A stretch of 50,194 nt of DNA from Candidatus Edwardsiibacteriota bacterium (GTDB lineage: Bacteria > Edwardsbacteria > AC1 > EtOH8). Position 1 is the stretch's first letter. Each line of letters starts with the position of its first letter. Both the position numbers and the translations under genes were made by a program. The notes under the pieces were generated by a model that did not search any database, had not been told where the DNA came from, and saw only the letters and a list, made by a program, of their open reading frames with translations. The DNA lies in contig JAGVNJ010000012.1 of the NCBI GenBank assembly GCA_020053305.1, positions 1-50,194 of the forward strand, written 5' to 3'. Below are positions 1-7,776 of this stretch, piece by piece.

Positions 1-54
1 TCTACAGAAACGGCCCCATCATGTACGGAGTTATTTTAAGCATCCCAAAGCGTC

Positions 55-171
55 CTATGCTGCATAACTCTTCACATATTTATTTGCCGGAGTAATAATG
101 ATCTGTTGGATCACGTACAATTTATTCAATTCGGGGTCGCTTTTAAGACATTGTTCCAATATCTTCAGCAT
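55..171 (-). CDS. 38-residue peptide of unknown function
   Basis: The ATG at 171 is preceded by a GGAGG ribosome-binding site at 179-183 with a 7-nt spacer, and the frame runs 38 codons to TAG at 55. The peptide begins MLKILEQCLKSDPELNK and continues with a hydrophobic stretch IIITPANKY. I do not recognise a family. It has no signal peptide or membrane segment. It lies downstream of a strong minus-strand promoter (559-587) and two tandem terminators, so those terminators could control it. Two decayed copies of its IIITPANKY-coding region lie near 12.3 and 12.6 kb. It could instead be a chance frame, but the ribosome-binding site is good. Confidence 0.45.
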   Translation of the reverse strand: MLKILEQCLKSDPELNKLYVIQQIIITPANKYVKSYAA

Positions 172-302
172 ATCATGTCCTCCCTTCGTTGCCGTGGCTG
201 AACTTGCCCTTACACTTCACTCTACTAAAGCATTATCAGAGAGCCTGCACTGAGATAACAGATTATTATTGCATACGAAGTGGGCAGGGGCGGGGTAAAA
301 GA

Positions 303-338
303 AAAAGCCACAGGTTTTATTGTTTTTCTGCGGCTTTT
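303..338 (-). terminator. intrinsic terminator (distal of two)
   Basis: On the minus strand an 11-bp stem (AAAAGCCGCAG with CTGTGGCTTTT, one G-U pair) closes a 14-nt loop and runs into TCTTTT. Its 3' arm and T-tract nearly repeat those of the terminator at 372-399, which suggests a tandem duplication. Confidence 0.65.
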
Positions 339-361
339 ATGGTTTACCATCGTAAAATGGC

Positions 362-552
362 AAAAGAAAAAGGCCACAGGTTTTGGTGAACCCATGGCCC
401 GTAAAAGATGTTAGATCATACGGTATGGCCGATGGGCGCACCTATCCCACTATCAATCATGGGAACTGCAAAATTGCGATATTTAAGCGTATTGCGGATC
501 ATTTTTTGCTATCGCCCTCTCGGCACTTAAAAGGTTAACGGTTTTTGTTGAC
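362..552 (-). ncRNA. candidate structured small RNA or attenuated leader
   Basis: This stretch of about 190 nt is bounded by a consensus-like promoter upstream and an intrinsic terminator downstream, both on the minus strand, and has no open frame. It folds into a plausible three-way junction. The outer helix is 513-523 with 429-438 (nine pairs around a small bulge). One inner helix is 504-509 with 468-473 (GCAAAA/TTTTGC). The other is 460-464 with 445-449 (TCCCA/TGGGA). I could not match it to 6S, SRP, tmRNA or a riboswitch class that I know. It is either a free small RNA or the leader of the small peptide gene at 55-171. Confidence 0.4.
372..399 (-). terminator. intrinsic terminator (proximal of two)
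   Basis: On the minus strand GGCCATGGGTT pairs with AACCTGTGGCC (11 bp including two G-U pairs) around the loop CACCAA, followed by TTTTTCTTTT. It would end the candidate RNA that starts near 552. Confidence 0.75.
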
Positions 553-558
553 AACCGG

Positions 559-587
559 ATTGTATACTAAATAGTATATCTTGTCAA
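559..587 (-). promoter_or_regulatory. sigma-70-type promoter with internal palindrome
   Basis: On the minus strand TTGACA (582-587) and TACAAT (559-564) are separated by exactly 17 bp. The spacer and the edge of the -10 box hold a palindrome, TATACT-4 nt-AGTATA (563-578), placed where a repressor could block polymerase. It fires leftward just after the stop of the lipoprotein gene at 596. Confidence 0.65.
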
Positions 588-595
588 GAGAAATT

Positions 596-1192
596 TTACT
601 GCTTGAAACATTTTTTCAACGGGGACAACAGTTTATTTTCCCCGATATCTGGCAGCACAATTTTTAATTCGGTGGTTATGTAAGGAATGACTTTGGCATT
701 GGCTTGTATTAATTCTCCCCTGGCATCAAACGCCTGGGTTTCCCATTTATTGGACAGGTAGGCCGCAGCCGCCCTCTTATCTTTGCTGCTCTTCTTAGCC
801 GTGACCGGTTTTGAGCCGTTGGGGGGGGTCATTTTATTCAAAGCGGATGTCATGGCGCCGCTGGTCATATCCCCCGATGCAACTGCCCTGCCCAGCAATC
901 CATCGAATTCGTTGTGAAATTCTTTCCATTTTCCCGTCTTGGCCTTGGGCGCCAAGGTCAGCTTGTTCTGGATTTGCCGGAGATTGTTTTTATGGCCCTC
1001 ATAGAATCCCACTGTTTTCTCCAGGCCCTTGAATGGTTGGTTTTCAAAATCCACCATTCTGGTGATCTCCAGTTGGTAGGCGCTGACCAGTGGTTTTATG
1101 TATTCAATGTACTTGGCATCCCTGGTAAAGCACCCCAGGCTTGATAAGGCCAGCACTATCGCAAGCATGATTGGAGCAAAAATCTTTTTCAT
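596..1192 (-). CDS. predicted lipoprotein of unknown function
   Basis: The ATG at 1192 is chosen because a GGGGGA ribosome-binding site sits 7 nt upstream; an ATG at 1207 would overlap that site. The protein is 198 residues, starting MKKIFAPIMLAIVLALSSLG and then a lipobox cysteine (LSSLGC), so it is probably exported and lipid-anchored. The mature part is charged and probably helical, with a Lys/Pro-rich stretch in the middle. No family is recognised. It lies 38 nt downstream of the pal-like gene in the same direction, so both are likely one transcript and the protein may act in the envelope with Pal. Confidence 0.75.
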   Translation of the reverse strand: MKKIFAPIMLAIVLALSSLGCFTRDAKYIEYIKPLVSAYQLEITRMVDFENQPFKGLEKTVGFYEGHKNNLRQIQNKLTLAPKAKTGKWKEFHNEFDGLLGRAVASGDMTSGAMTSALNKMTPPNGSKPVTAKKSSKDKRAAAAYLSNKWETQAFDARGELIQANAKVIPYITTELKIVLPDIGENKLLSPLKKCFKQ

Positions 1193-1230
1193 GGCGCAGT
1201 CCCCCATTTAATTTGATTTCCCGGATATAT

Positions 1231-1716
1231 TTATTTAACCTTTATCTCGGCCCGGCGGTTTTTTGCCCAGCTTTGCTCATCGTGTCCGGCGGCCGCGGGC
1301 TTCTCCTCGCCGAAGCTTACGGTCTGCAGCCGGCTTTTGTCCAATCCCGAGTTAATCAGGTATCCCTTTACCGCCATGGCCCTTTTCTCGCCCAGGGCCA
1401 GATTATATTCGGTAGTGCCTCTTTCATCGCAATGCCCCTCAATTGCCAACGAAATTTTGGAATTATTTCGTAGTTTGGCACTGAGCCCGTTAAGTGTATT
1501 CTTGGCGTCGGAGCGGAGTTCGTGGGAATCAAAATCAAAATAGATTATCTGGGTTTCCAGCTTGGCTTCGGGTTTCTCCTCTTTGGTCTGGATAGGCGGC
1601 TGGACGGCTTCGGTCTGTTTGACCGCCGGCTCCTGTTTCAGGGTCTGCTTTTTGGCGCAGCCGAACAGGCCGATGCTGAGAACCGCCAGGGCGATGGTAA
1701 GGTGAACTTTGAGCAT
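1231..1716 (-). CDS. pal: Peptidoglycan-associated lipoprotein (Pal/OmpA family)
   Basis: This 161-residue protein has a signal peptide ending in the lipobox LFGC near residue 20, a linker rich in Glu, Lys and Pro (about 21-55), and a C-terminal OmpA-like domain with IYFDFDSHELR and GHCDERGTTEYN, the sequence typical of Pal. It ends NRRAEIKVK, the usual peptidoglycan-binding Arg region. In the family this domain binds meso-diaminopimelate in peptidoglycan and links the outer membrane to the wall with TolB. A GGAGG site lies just before the ATG. No tol genes are adjacent, although a TolB-like propeller protein is encoded at 44.4 kb. Confidence 0.93.
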   Translation of the reverse strand: MLKVHLTIALAVLSIGLFGCAKKQTLKQEPAVKQTEAVQPPIQTKEEKPEAKLETQIIYFDFDSHELRSDAKNTLNGLSAKLRNNSKISLAIEGHCDERGTTEYNLALGEKRAMAVKGYLINSGLDKSRLQTVSFGEEKPAAAGHDEQSWAKNRRAEIKVK

Positions 1717-1748
1717 TTTATCCTCCTTGTTTGTTTTGTGTTTTATGA

Positions 1749-1778
1749 ATTATATGATTTTCGGGGCATACAATGAAA
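1749..1778 (-). promoter_or_regulatory. pal: possible promoter of pal
   Basis: On the minus strand a perfect TATAAT (1749-1754) is preceded, after 18 bp, by TTTCAT (1773-1778). It sits between the terminator of the response-regulator operon and the pal start. The -35 match is only fair. Confidence 0.45.
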
Positions 1779-1781
1779 GAA

Positions 1782-1812
1782 GCGAAACCTGATTATCAAT
1801 ATCAAGTTTCGC
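1782..1812 (-). terminator. terminator after the two-component operon
   Basis: GCGAAAC and GTTTCGC are part of a 12-bp stem (one G-U pair) around a 7-nt loop. The minus strand continues TTCTTTC. The plus strand continues CCCTTTTATTTTG, so it may work in both directions. It lies between the response-regulator stop at 1860 and pal. Confidence 0.6.
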
Positions 1813-1822
1813 CCTTTTATTT

Positions 1823-1840
1823 TGTAAGGTTTACCTTACA
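1823..1840. repeat. 18-bp inverted repeat
   Basis: TGTAAGGT and ACCTTACA form perfect 8-bp arms around TT. It lies 20 nt past the response-regulator stop and next to the terminator hairpin. It could be a binding site or part of the transcript end. Confidence 0.5.
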
Positions 1841-1859
1841 GATCGTCCATTATTTTATT

Positions 1860-2489
1860 TTACTTTATTTTATGTTCTATGGCATACCGCACTATATCGG
1901 CATTGCTCAGCAGGCTCATTTTCTCCAAAATCCTTCCGCGGTAGGTGCTGACGGTTTTGGGGCTCAGCATCAGCTCGCCGGCAATCTCCTTTAATCTTTT
2001 CCCCGAAGCGATCATGAGCAGTATTTGATATTCGCGGTCTGTTAATGACTCGTGCGGAGCGCCTTCATGTTCGCCATGCAGTACATCCGCCAGCTGTTCC
2101 GCCAACGATGACGTTATATAACGCCGCCCTTGGGTTATGCGGGTTATCGCCAGGCCCAATTCGTCAGGCGCGCTTTTTTTGGTCAGATAGCCCATGGCGC
2201 CTGCCCTCATGGCCCGGACGGCATATTCCTCCTCGGGATGCATGCTGAGGATCAGCACCGGCAGTTTGGGATATTGGACGATGATCTGTTTTAAAACGTC
2301 CAGGCCTCCAGCCCCCGGCATGGAGATATCCAATATCACGATGTCGTATTTCTTTTTGGCGATCATTTCCATGGCCTCCGTGCCGTCGGAAGCCTCGTCT
2401 ATCGCCCGGGATATCCCCTGCTCGGTTATTATCTGGCGAAGGCCCTTGCGGACGATGGGATGGTCATCAACCAAAATAATATTAATCAT
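1860..2489 (-). CDS. NarL/FixJ-type response regulator
   Basis: The start at 2489 (MINIILVDDHP) is preceded by GGAG and removes a non-homologous extension. The 209-residue protein has a receiver domain (about 1-120) with acidic D8-D9, phosphoacceptor D54 in LDISMPG, S82 and K104, then a LuxR-type helix-turn-helix (about 145-205) with LTDREYQILLMIASGKRLKEI. It is a DNA-binding transcription factor. It overlaps the histidine kinase stop by 8 nt, so the two are translationally coupled partners. The target genes are not evident here; the CDF transporter upstream in the same operon is a possible functional link. Confidence 0.93.
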   Translation of the reverse strand: MINIILVDDHPIVRKGLRQIITEQGISRAIDEASDGTEAMEMIAKKKYDIVILDISMPGAGGLDVLKQIIVQYPKLPVLILSMHPEEEYAVRAMRAGAMGYLTKKSAPDELGLAITRITQGRRYITSSLAEQLADVLHGEHEGAPHESLTDREYQILLMIASGKRLKEIAGELMLSPKTVSTYRGRILEKMSLLSNADIVRYAIEHKIK

Positions 2490-3816
2490 TGGGCTCCTTG
2501 GTGCCGAGTAGGATATAAACCGATAGGGTGGTGCCCCTGCCGGGCAGCCCGGCAATCTCCAGCCGGCCGCCCCAGGGCCGGATCCTCTCCCTTATTCCCA
2601 CCAACCCCAAGGAGCCGGTTCCGGAAACCTGTTGTCCGCTTATTCCCCGGCCGTTATCGGCAACCGTGAACACCAGTTCATTTTGGCTGCGCCTCAAAGA
2701 AACTTCAACCAGGGTGGCCTTGGCATGCCGGGCGATGTTGGTCAGGGCCTCCTGCAGAATTCTAAACAATATTGTGGATAGCTCCGTTTCACAAACCAGA
2801 TCCTGGGGCTCCGCAGCAAAGGTGTACTCCATTTTGGTCCTATGACAGAAATCCCGCAGATGCCATCTCAGGGATTCAACCAATCCCAGATCATCAAGCT
2901 GGGGTGGGCGCAGGGCCGATGAAATCCGCTTGATCACCTGCAACGACTGGTCCACCACCTGATCCATCTCCTTGATGCGTTTTCTCATGCTTTGGGACCG
3001 GGGGGGTGCCAGGGACCACATGGCCTTCAGATCGAACTGCATCACGGTCAGCAGCTGCCCCAACTGATCGTGGATCTCACGGGAGACATGGGCCCGTTCC
3101 TCCTCCCTGGCATTATCCAAATGCACCGCGAATTTTCTGAGTTCATTGGTGGTTTGCAGCAGTTTTTGCTCGGTCTTGCGCCTTTCCCGGATATCCGCCC
3201 TGATCAGGAAATAGCCGGTGGTCAGCAGTGCCAACGACAAGCCTATCAACATCTGAAGGGTGATGCGGGTCTGCCTCGAGGTGCGCAGGGACTTTTGTTC
3301 ACTATTGACCAATTTTTGCTGCACGTCCTTCTTAATCTGTTCTATCTTTTCCACCAGATCATCCACCGTCGTCTTGTCGCTGTCAATCTCCAGGGCGGCG
3401 TTCATTTCGTCGGCCCTGCCCTGTCTTCCCATTTCTATGACGCTGGCGATGAAATCCACCTTGGCGTCGAACATCCGCTCAAGCTCGGAGATCTGGACCA
3501 CTGCCGTGGTGTCATGGGACGACAATTCTTCCAGATGCTTTAGTTGGTCGTGTATCTTGGCCTTGTACGAATTGTACTGCTGCAGATGATTTTCTTTGCC
3601 GCTGATGATATAGGTCTTCATCCGGCTCTCGGCGGCCTCGATTATGGACAGGGTGGTTTCCAGTTCCTTCAATATCACTTGGCTTTGGATCACCTGCTGG
3701 CTGGTGCGCATGGAGACGGTGGTTCTACGGTAGGAAAGGACCCCCGCCAGAGCCAGCAACCCAAAAGCAAAAATAAACCCCAAAAGGATGATCTGTTCGA
3801 ATTTCAATTTAAACAT
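2482..3816 (-). CDS. membrane histidine kinase (CHASE3-like sensor, HisKA_3)
   Basis: The protein is 444 residues. Transmembrane segments at about 8-28 and 187-205 flank a helical extracytoplasmic region resembling CHASE3 (SRMKTYIISGKE, SDKTTVDDLV). After a coiled coil, the dimerisation and phosphoacceptor motif EIHDQLGQ places the phosphorylated His at 249. An ATPase domain follows with an N-box (LQEALTNIARHA) and DNGRG. This layout is the NarX/DegS type that pairs with NarL-like regulators, as here. The signal cannot be read from the sequence. The gene lies 18 nt downstream of the CDF gene. Confidence 0.92.
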   Translation of the reverse strand: MFKLKFEQIILLGFIFAFGLLALAGVLSYRRTTVSMRTSQQVIQSQVILKELETTLSIIEAAESRMKTYIISGKENHLQQYNSYKAKIHDQLKHLEELSSHDTTAVVQISELERMFDAKVDFIASVIEMGRQGRADEMNAALEIDSDKTTVDDLVEKIEQIKKDVQQKLVNSEQKSLRTSRQTRITLQMLIGLSLALLTTGYFLIRADIRERRKTEQKLLQTTNELRKFAVHLDNAREEERAHVSREIHDQLGQLLTVMQFDLKAMWSLAPPRSQSMRKRIKEMDQVVDQSLQVIKRISSALRPPQLDDLGLVESLRWHLRDFCHRTKMEYTFAAEPQDLVCETELSTILFRILQEALTNIARHAKATLVEVSLRRSQNELVFTVADNGRGISGQQVSGTGSLGLVGIRERIRPWGGRLEIAGLPGRGTTLSVYILLGTKEPND

Positions 3817-3834
3817 ATTTTTCAGCTGGTGATT

Positions 3835-4698
3835 TCATTTCCTGGGCGGGGTTTCCACATGTATGGTTATTGATACCTCCGGCATCTCGCTCTGCAGGTC
3901 CTCCTCCAGATGATCGGTCAGGTTGTGGGCCTCCTCCACCGTTTTGTCGCCCTTGACCGTCAGGTGCAGCTCGGCAAAGACCTTGTTTCCGCTGCGGCGG
4001 GTCTTGATATCGTGAAAATCCACGAACAGGCCGTCATGTTTTTTCAGAATTTCTATTATTCTGGCCTCCTCCTCGGGGCAGGACTGATCCATCAAACCGG
4101 TGGATGATTTTTTTATCAGGTCTATCCCCATTTTTGCCAGCAGCGCTACCACTCCGATGGCCAAAGCCGAATCCAGAAACGCCCATCCGGTGAGCTTGGC
4201 CACCATCAGGCCCGCCACCACGACCACCGATGACAGCACATCGGAGAGCAGGTGCTTGGAATCGCCCTCCAGGGCAATGGAGCCGAATTTGCGGGCCGTC
4301 CTTATCAGCATGAACGCCAGCAGGCCGTTCAATGCCGTGGCCCCCAAGGAAACGACCAATGCAATATTGACGTTTAGCAATGCCACGGGATGGAATAGCC
4401 GGACTATGGCCTTTTCGGTTATAAACACTGCCGCCACGATGATCAGAAAACCCTCGACCAGGCTGGAGATGTTCTCCACCTTCTGGTGTCCGTAATTGTG
4501 CGATCTGTCGGCCGGAGAGTCCGCCAAATATACGGCGTAGAGCATGATGCCCGAAGCGATGATATTGACCACCGATTCCATGGCATCGGACAGCAGGGCC
4601 ACCGAGCCTGACAGGAAGTAAGCCGCCAGCTTCATCCCGAAGATCACCAACCCCCCGGCCAGAGTGAACAGGGCCATGCCTTTTTTGGTAATGCACAT
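3835..4698 (-). CDS. cation diffusion facilitator transporter
   Basis: This 287-residue membrane protein has about six transmembrane helices, then a cytoplasmic metal-binding domain (about 205-287) rich in His and acidic residues. Helix 2 has SDAMESVVN and helix 5 has HLLSD, corresponding to the paired Asp/His metal site of the family, with Glu in place of the second Asp. YGHQKVENISSLVEG is also typical. The family exchanges Zn, Fe, Mn or similar divalent cations for protons. The metal specificity here is not determinable. It heads a probable operon with the histidine kinase and regulator, which might sense metal or envelope stress. Confidence 0.9.
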   Translation of the reverse strand: MCITKKGMALFTLAGGLVIFGMKLAAYFLSGSVALLSDAMESVVNIIASGIMLYAVYLADSPADRSHNYGHQKVENISSLVEGFLIIVAAVFITEKAIVRLFHPVALLNVNIALVVSLGATALNGLLAFMLIRTARKFGSIALEGDSKHLLSDVLSSVVVVAGLMVAKLTGWAFLDSALAIGVVALLAKMGIDLIKKSSTGLMDQSCPEEEARIIEILKKHDGLFVDFHDIKTRRSGNKVFAELHLTVKGDKTVEEAHNLTDHLEEDLQSEMPEVSITIHVETPPRK

Positions 4699-4825
4699 AA
4701 AATTGTTTCCGTGGATTTTGATTATTTTCCGATATTTTTATGTTTTCTGGATTACTGGCTTACCAACGACTCCTCCGTCGTCAGCATTTTCATATTTCCA
4801 ACCTAATAGCCAGAATAGAATACAT

Positions 4826-5728
4826 TTAAGTGATATCTGTTGGTGGGAATAATGGTTTTAAAGTAATACGACATGGGGTGGCAGCTAAAGATTCTATGTT
4901 AATTGAATATTCTTTTATTTCATTAATATCTTTTTCGTTGTATACTCCATCCATTTGCTCCATCAATATTGTAAACACGCTACAAATATAATTATGATAA
5001 CGTGCCACCCATACATATTTTGCACTTACACTAGGACTGCTTTTATATATTTCCAAGCCTTCTATTATTGCATCACGATGTTGTAACAACGGTCCATAGG
5101 ACATTGTGCCTTCATAAAATGTGTCAAAAGCTTCTATTAAATAGTTAATAAATATTGATCCATCTGCATCTTCTAATAGCCTTGAATAATGTGACGAAGA
5201 CATTACTTTATCATAAAAACCTAAATGAAGCTTCACAATTTCAATAACTCGCGTTGATAATATAATGCGTGGCGGCCCACCTTTCTTATTTAACTCAACA
5301 GCGTCTATCAAAGCTTCGCCAAAAACAATATCATCATCCATGAAGTGATTCCCGTAAGAAATGCCACCGCGCACAAAAAATCCTGCCGTTGCTAGGCTCA
5401 TTTGAAATTCAGAAAAAATACCAAATACCCGCGCTAATTCTGGCTCACCAAAACCTCTGTAATCAACCGGATAACCGATTACAATATTATCGGTAAAAAT
5501 CTTTAATGCAAAAGAATCTTGTCCGTTAAACTTATGATTATGTTTTTTAATTCTTTCATAAGCATTAGTTAAAGTATTCCTAAGTTTTTCTAAAAAATCA
5601 TTCCCACAATCTTGGCCTTTTAATAATGAGTCTTTACATAACTGCGAATAGCCCAATATATCAATGTAGCATACGAACGACATTCGCATTTGTGGCTTAT
5701 CTATTAGATGTGTATATGGGTTAGACAT
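4826..5728 (-). CDS. orphan protein resembling a class III nucleotidyl cyclase
   Basis: This 300-residue soluble protein has the order of motifs expected of class III cyclase folds: FVCYIDILGYS near residues 18-28 (metal-binding Asp candidate D23), LKIFTDNIVIGYP near 75-87 (second Asp D80), RGGISYG at 120-126, then VFGEALIDAVEL and PPRIILS. The same outline occurs in a large group of uncharacterised bacterial proteins and in Pycsar pyrimidine cyclases. No effector gene lies beside it; neighbours are typA and the CDF gene. It is clearly AT-richer than its neighbours, which suggests horizontal transfer. The start has no strong ribosome-binding site, and M14 or M16 are alternatives. Confidence 0.6.
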   Translation of the reverse strand: MSNPYTHLIDKPQMRMSFVCYIDILGYSQLCKDSLLKGQDCGNDFLEKLRNTLTNAYERIKKHNHKFNGQDSFALKIFTDNIVIGYPVDYRGFGEPELARVFGIFSEFQMSLATAGFFVRGGISYGNHFMDDDIVFGEALIDAVELNKKGGPPRIILSTRVIEIVKLHLGFYDKVMSSSHYSRLLEDADGSIFINYLIEAFDTFYEGTMSYGPLLQHRDAIIEGLEIYKSSPSVSAKYVWVARYHNYICSVFTILMEQMDGVYNEKDINEIKEYSINIESLAATPCRITLKPLFPPTDIT

Positions 5729-5766
5729 TACTTATTTCATCTGTTTTTGAGACAATTACTGGTTAG

Positions 5767-7602
5767 CTATTCCTCGGATTCCGCACCGGGCTTGCTCCGG
5801 CGGGATCTGCGGCGGTCGATATCCGACAGTATCTTCTTCCTTAACCGGATGGCCTTGGGGGTCACCTCCACCAGCTCGTCATCGGCGATGAACTCCAGCG
5901 CCTCCTCCAGGGTCATGATCTTGGGCGGGGTCAGCCGGATGGCCTCCTCCGAGGTGGAGGACCGCTGGTTGCCCAGCTTCTTGGCCCTGGTGACATTGAC
6001 TACCAGATCGTTCTCCTTGGGCCTTTCCCCGATTATCATACCCTGGTAGGCCCGGTCGCCCGGGGCCAAGAACAGCATTCCCCGCTCTTGGATGGAATCC
6101 AGGGAGTAGGAGGTGGCGATGCCGGTCTCCATGGCCACCAGCACCCCGTTGACCTGGGCGCTGATCTCGCCCCGGTAGGGTTGGTAATCCAGAAAGTTGT
6201 GATGCATGATGCCGGTCCCCCGGGTGTCGGTCAGGAACTGACCCCGGAAGCCTATCAGACCCCGGGCCGGGATGTTGAACTCCAGCCGGGTGCGGCCCTT
6301 GCCATCGGCCTTCATGTTCTGCAGCTCGGCCTTGCGCTGGCCCAGTTTCTCCATCACCGCGCCCACATAGGCATCATCCACGTCTATCACCAGATACTCA
6401 AAAGGCTCGCAGGTCTTTCCTTCGATCTCCCGGAGGATGACCTCGGGCCGGGATACCTGAAGTTCGTACCCCTCCCGCCTAATGGTCTCGATCAGAATGG
6501 ACAGGTGGAGCTCCCCCCGCCCGGAGACCTTGAATGAATCCGGCGACCCGGTATCCTCGATCTTCAGTCCGACGTTGGATTTCAGCTCCCGGGCCAGCCG
6601 GTCCCTTATCTGGCGGGAGGTCACGTAGGCCCCGTCCTGGCCGGAGAAGGGGCTGTTGTTCACCGAGAACAGCATGGAGATGGTAGGCTGGTCGATGTCC
6701 ACATAGGGCAGGGCCCGGGGATCCCCCGAGTCGGCGATGGTCTCGCCGATGTTGATCTCCGGAAAGCCGGCCAGGGCCAGGATATCGCCGGCCGTCACGT
6801 CCTGCACCTCTATCCGCTTCAAGCCCTCGAAGCCGTAGATCCGGGTGACCTTCTCGATCTTGGTGGTCCCGTCCTTCATTACCCGGGCCGCTGGCTGTCC
6901 GGACCGCATTTTCCCGTTGAGGATCCGGCCGATGGCCAGCCGTCCCACGTAATCGTTGTAATCCATGCTGGTGACCAGCATCTGCAGGGGCTTTTCGGGG
7001 TCGCCCGGCGGGGACGGCACTTTATTTATGATCACGTCAAAAATGGGGATGATATTGCTCCCCGGTTTTTCCAATTCCATGGTGGCGGTGCCCGATTTCC
7101 CCGAAGCGTATACCACCGGGAAATCCAGCTGTTCGTCGGTGGCGTCCAGGGAGACGAACAGGTCGAATACCTGGTCCAGCGCCCAGTGGGGCCGGGCATC
7201 ATGGCGGTCTATCTTGTTTATCACCACTATGGTCTTGAGGCCAAGCTTTAATGATTTCTGCAGCACGAACCGGGTCTGGGGCATGGGGCCGTCCACCGCA
7301 TCCACCAGCAGCAGAACGCCGTCCACCATGGACAGCACCCGCTCCACCTCGGAGCCGAAATCGGCGTGGCCCGGGGTGTCCACGATGTTGATCTTATATT
7401 CTTGGTAATGGATGGAGGCGTTTTTGGAGAAGATGGTGATGCCGCGCTCTCGCTCCAGAGGGTTGGAGTCCATCACCAGTTCAGGCACCTCCTGGTTGTC
7501 CCGGAAGAGCCCGCTCTGCCGGAGCAGGGCGTCCACCAGGGTGGTCTTGCCGTGGTCTACGTGGGCGATGATGGCGATATTTCTAAGTTTTTTGTCGGTC
7601 AT
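5767..7602 (-). CDS. typA: translational GTPase TypA/BipA
   Basis: This 611-residue protein is full length for the family. The G domain has AHVDHGKTT, the switch I region [15 protein letters not shown] and [10 protein letters not shown]. Domains II and III follow, then the TypA-specific C-terminal part with [20 protein letters not shown] and [12 protein letters not shown]. TypA binds ribosomes in the EF-G site and helps assembly or translation under stress. It ends in a short basic/acidic tail. The 174-bp upstream region carries a dispersed palindromic repeat, and the cyclase-like gene follows 38 nt after the stop. Confidence 0.97.
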   Translation of the reverse strand: MTDKKLRNIAIIAHVDHGKTTLVDALLRQSGLFRDNQEVPELVMDSNPLERERGITIFSKNASIHYQEYKINIVDTPGHADFGSEVERVLSMVDGVLLLVDAVDGPMPQTRFVLQKSLKLGLKTIVVINKIDRHDARPHWALDQVFDLFVSLDATDEQLDFPVVYASGKSGTATMELEKPGSNIIPIFDVIINKVPSPPGDPEKPLQMLVTSMDYNDYVGRLAIGRILNGKMRSGQPAARVMKDGTTKIEKVTRIYGFEGLKRIEVQDVTAGDILALAGFPEINIGETIADSGDPRALPYVDIDQPTISMLFSVNNSPFSGQDGAYVTSRQIRDRLARELKSNVGLKIEDTGSPDSFKVSGRGELHLSILIETIRREGYELQVSRPEVILREIEGKTCEPFEYLVIDVDDAYVGAVMEKLGQRKAELQNMKADGKGRTRLEFNIPARGLIGFRGQFLTDTRGTGIMHHNFLDYQPYRGEISAQVNGVLVAMETGIATSYSLDSIQERGMLFLAPGDRAYQGMIIGERPKENDLVVNVTRAKKLGNQRSSTSEEAIRLTPPKIMTLEEALEFIADDELVEVTPKAIRLRKKILSDIDRRRSRRSKPGAESEE

Positions 7603-7650
7603 TTATTTTATCGATCCTTTTCCTAACCCGGACTAGCCGGAATCAAATTA

Positions 7651-7732
7651 GACAGGATTAACATGATTTCCCGGATCCAGTGTTTTTTAATTGCCTGTTA
7701 TGTAAAATCTTGATCATCCTGTAAATCCTATC
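7651..7732. repeat. dispersed palindromic intergenic repeat
   Basis: GACAGGATTAACATGAT at the left and an imperfect inverse (ATCATCCTGTAAATCCTATC) at the right flank about 45 bp of AT-rich DNA. Repeats built on the phrase ACAGGATTAACAGGAT recur between genes in many environmental genomes. It fills most of the gap between typA and the HEAT-repeat gene. Confidence 0.6.
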
Positions 7733-7776
7733 AGATAATATTATTTACAGTTTGTATAGAATATCACTTTTTGTGA

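Noticed and set aside
189-389. 66-residue plus-strand frame in the left gap
   Set aside because: It runs antisense through the two minus-strand terminators and has no ribosome-binding site or recognisable domain.
4826-5728. Complete Pycsar defence operon
   Set aside because: Only a cyclase-like gene is present; no TIR or membrane effector gene is adjacent.
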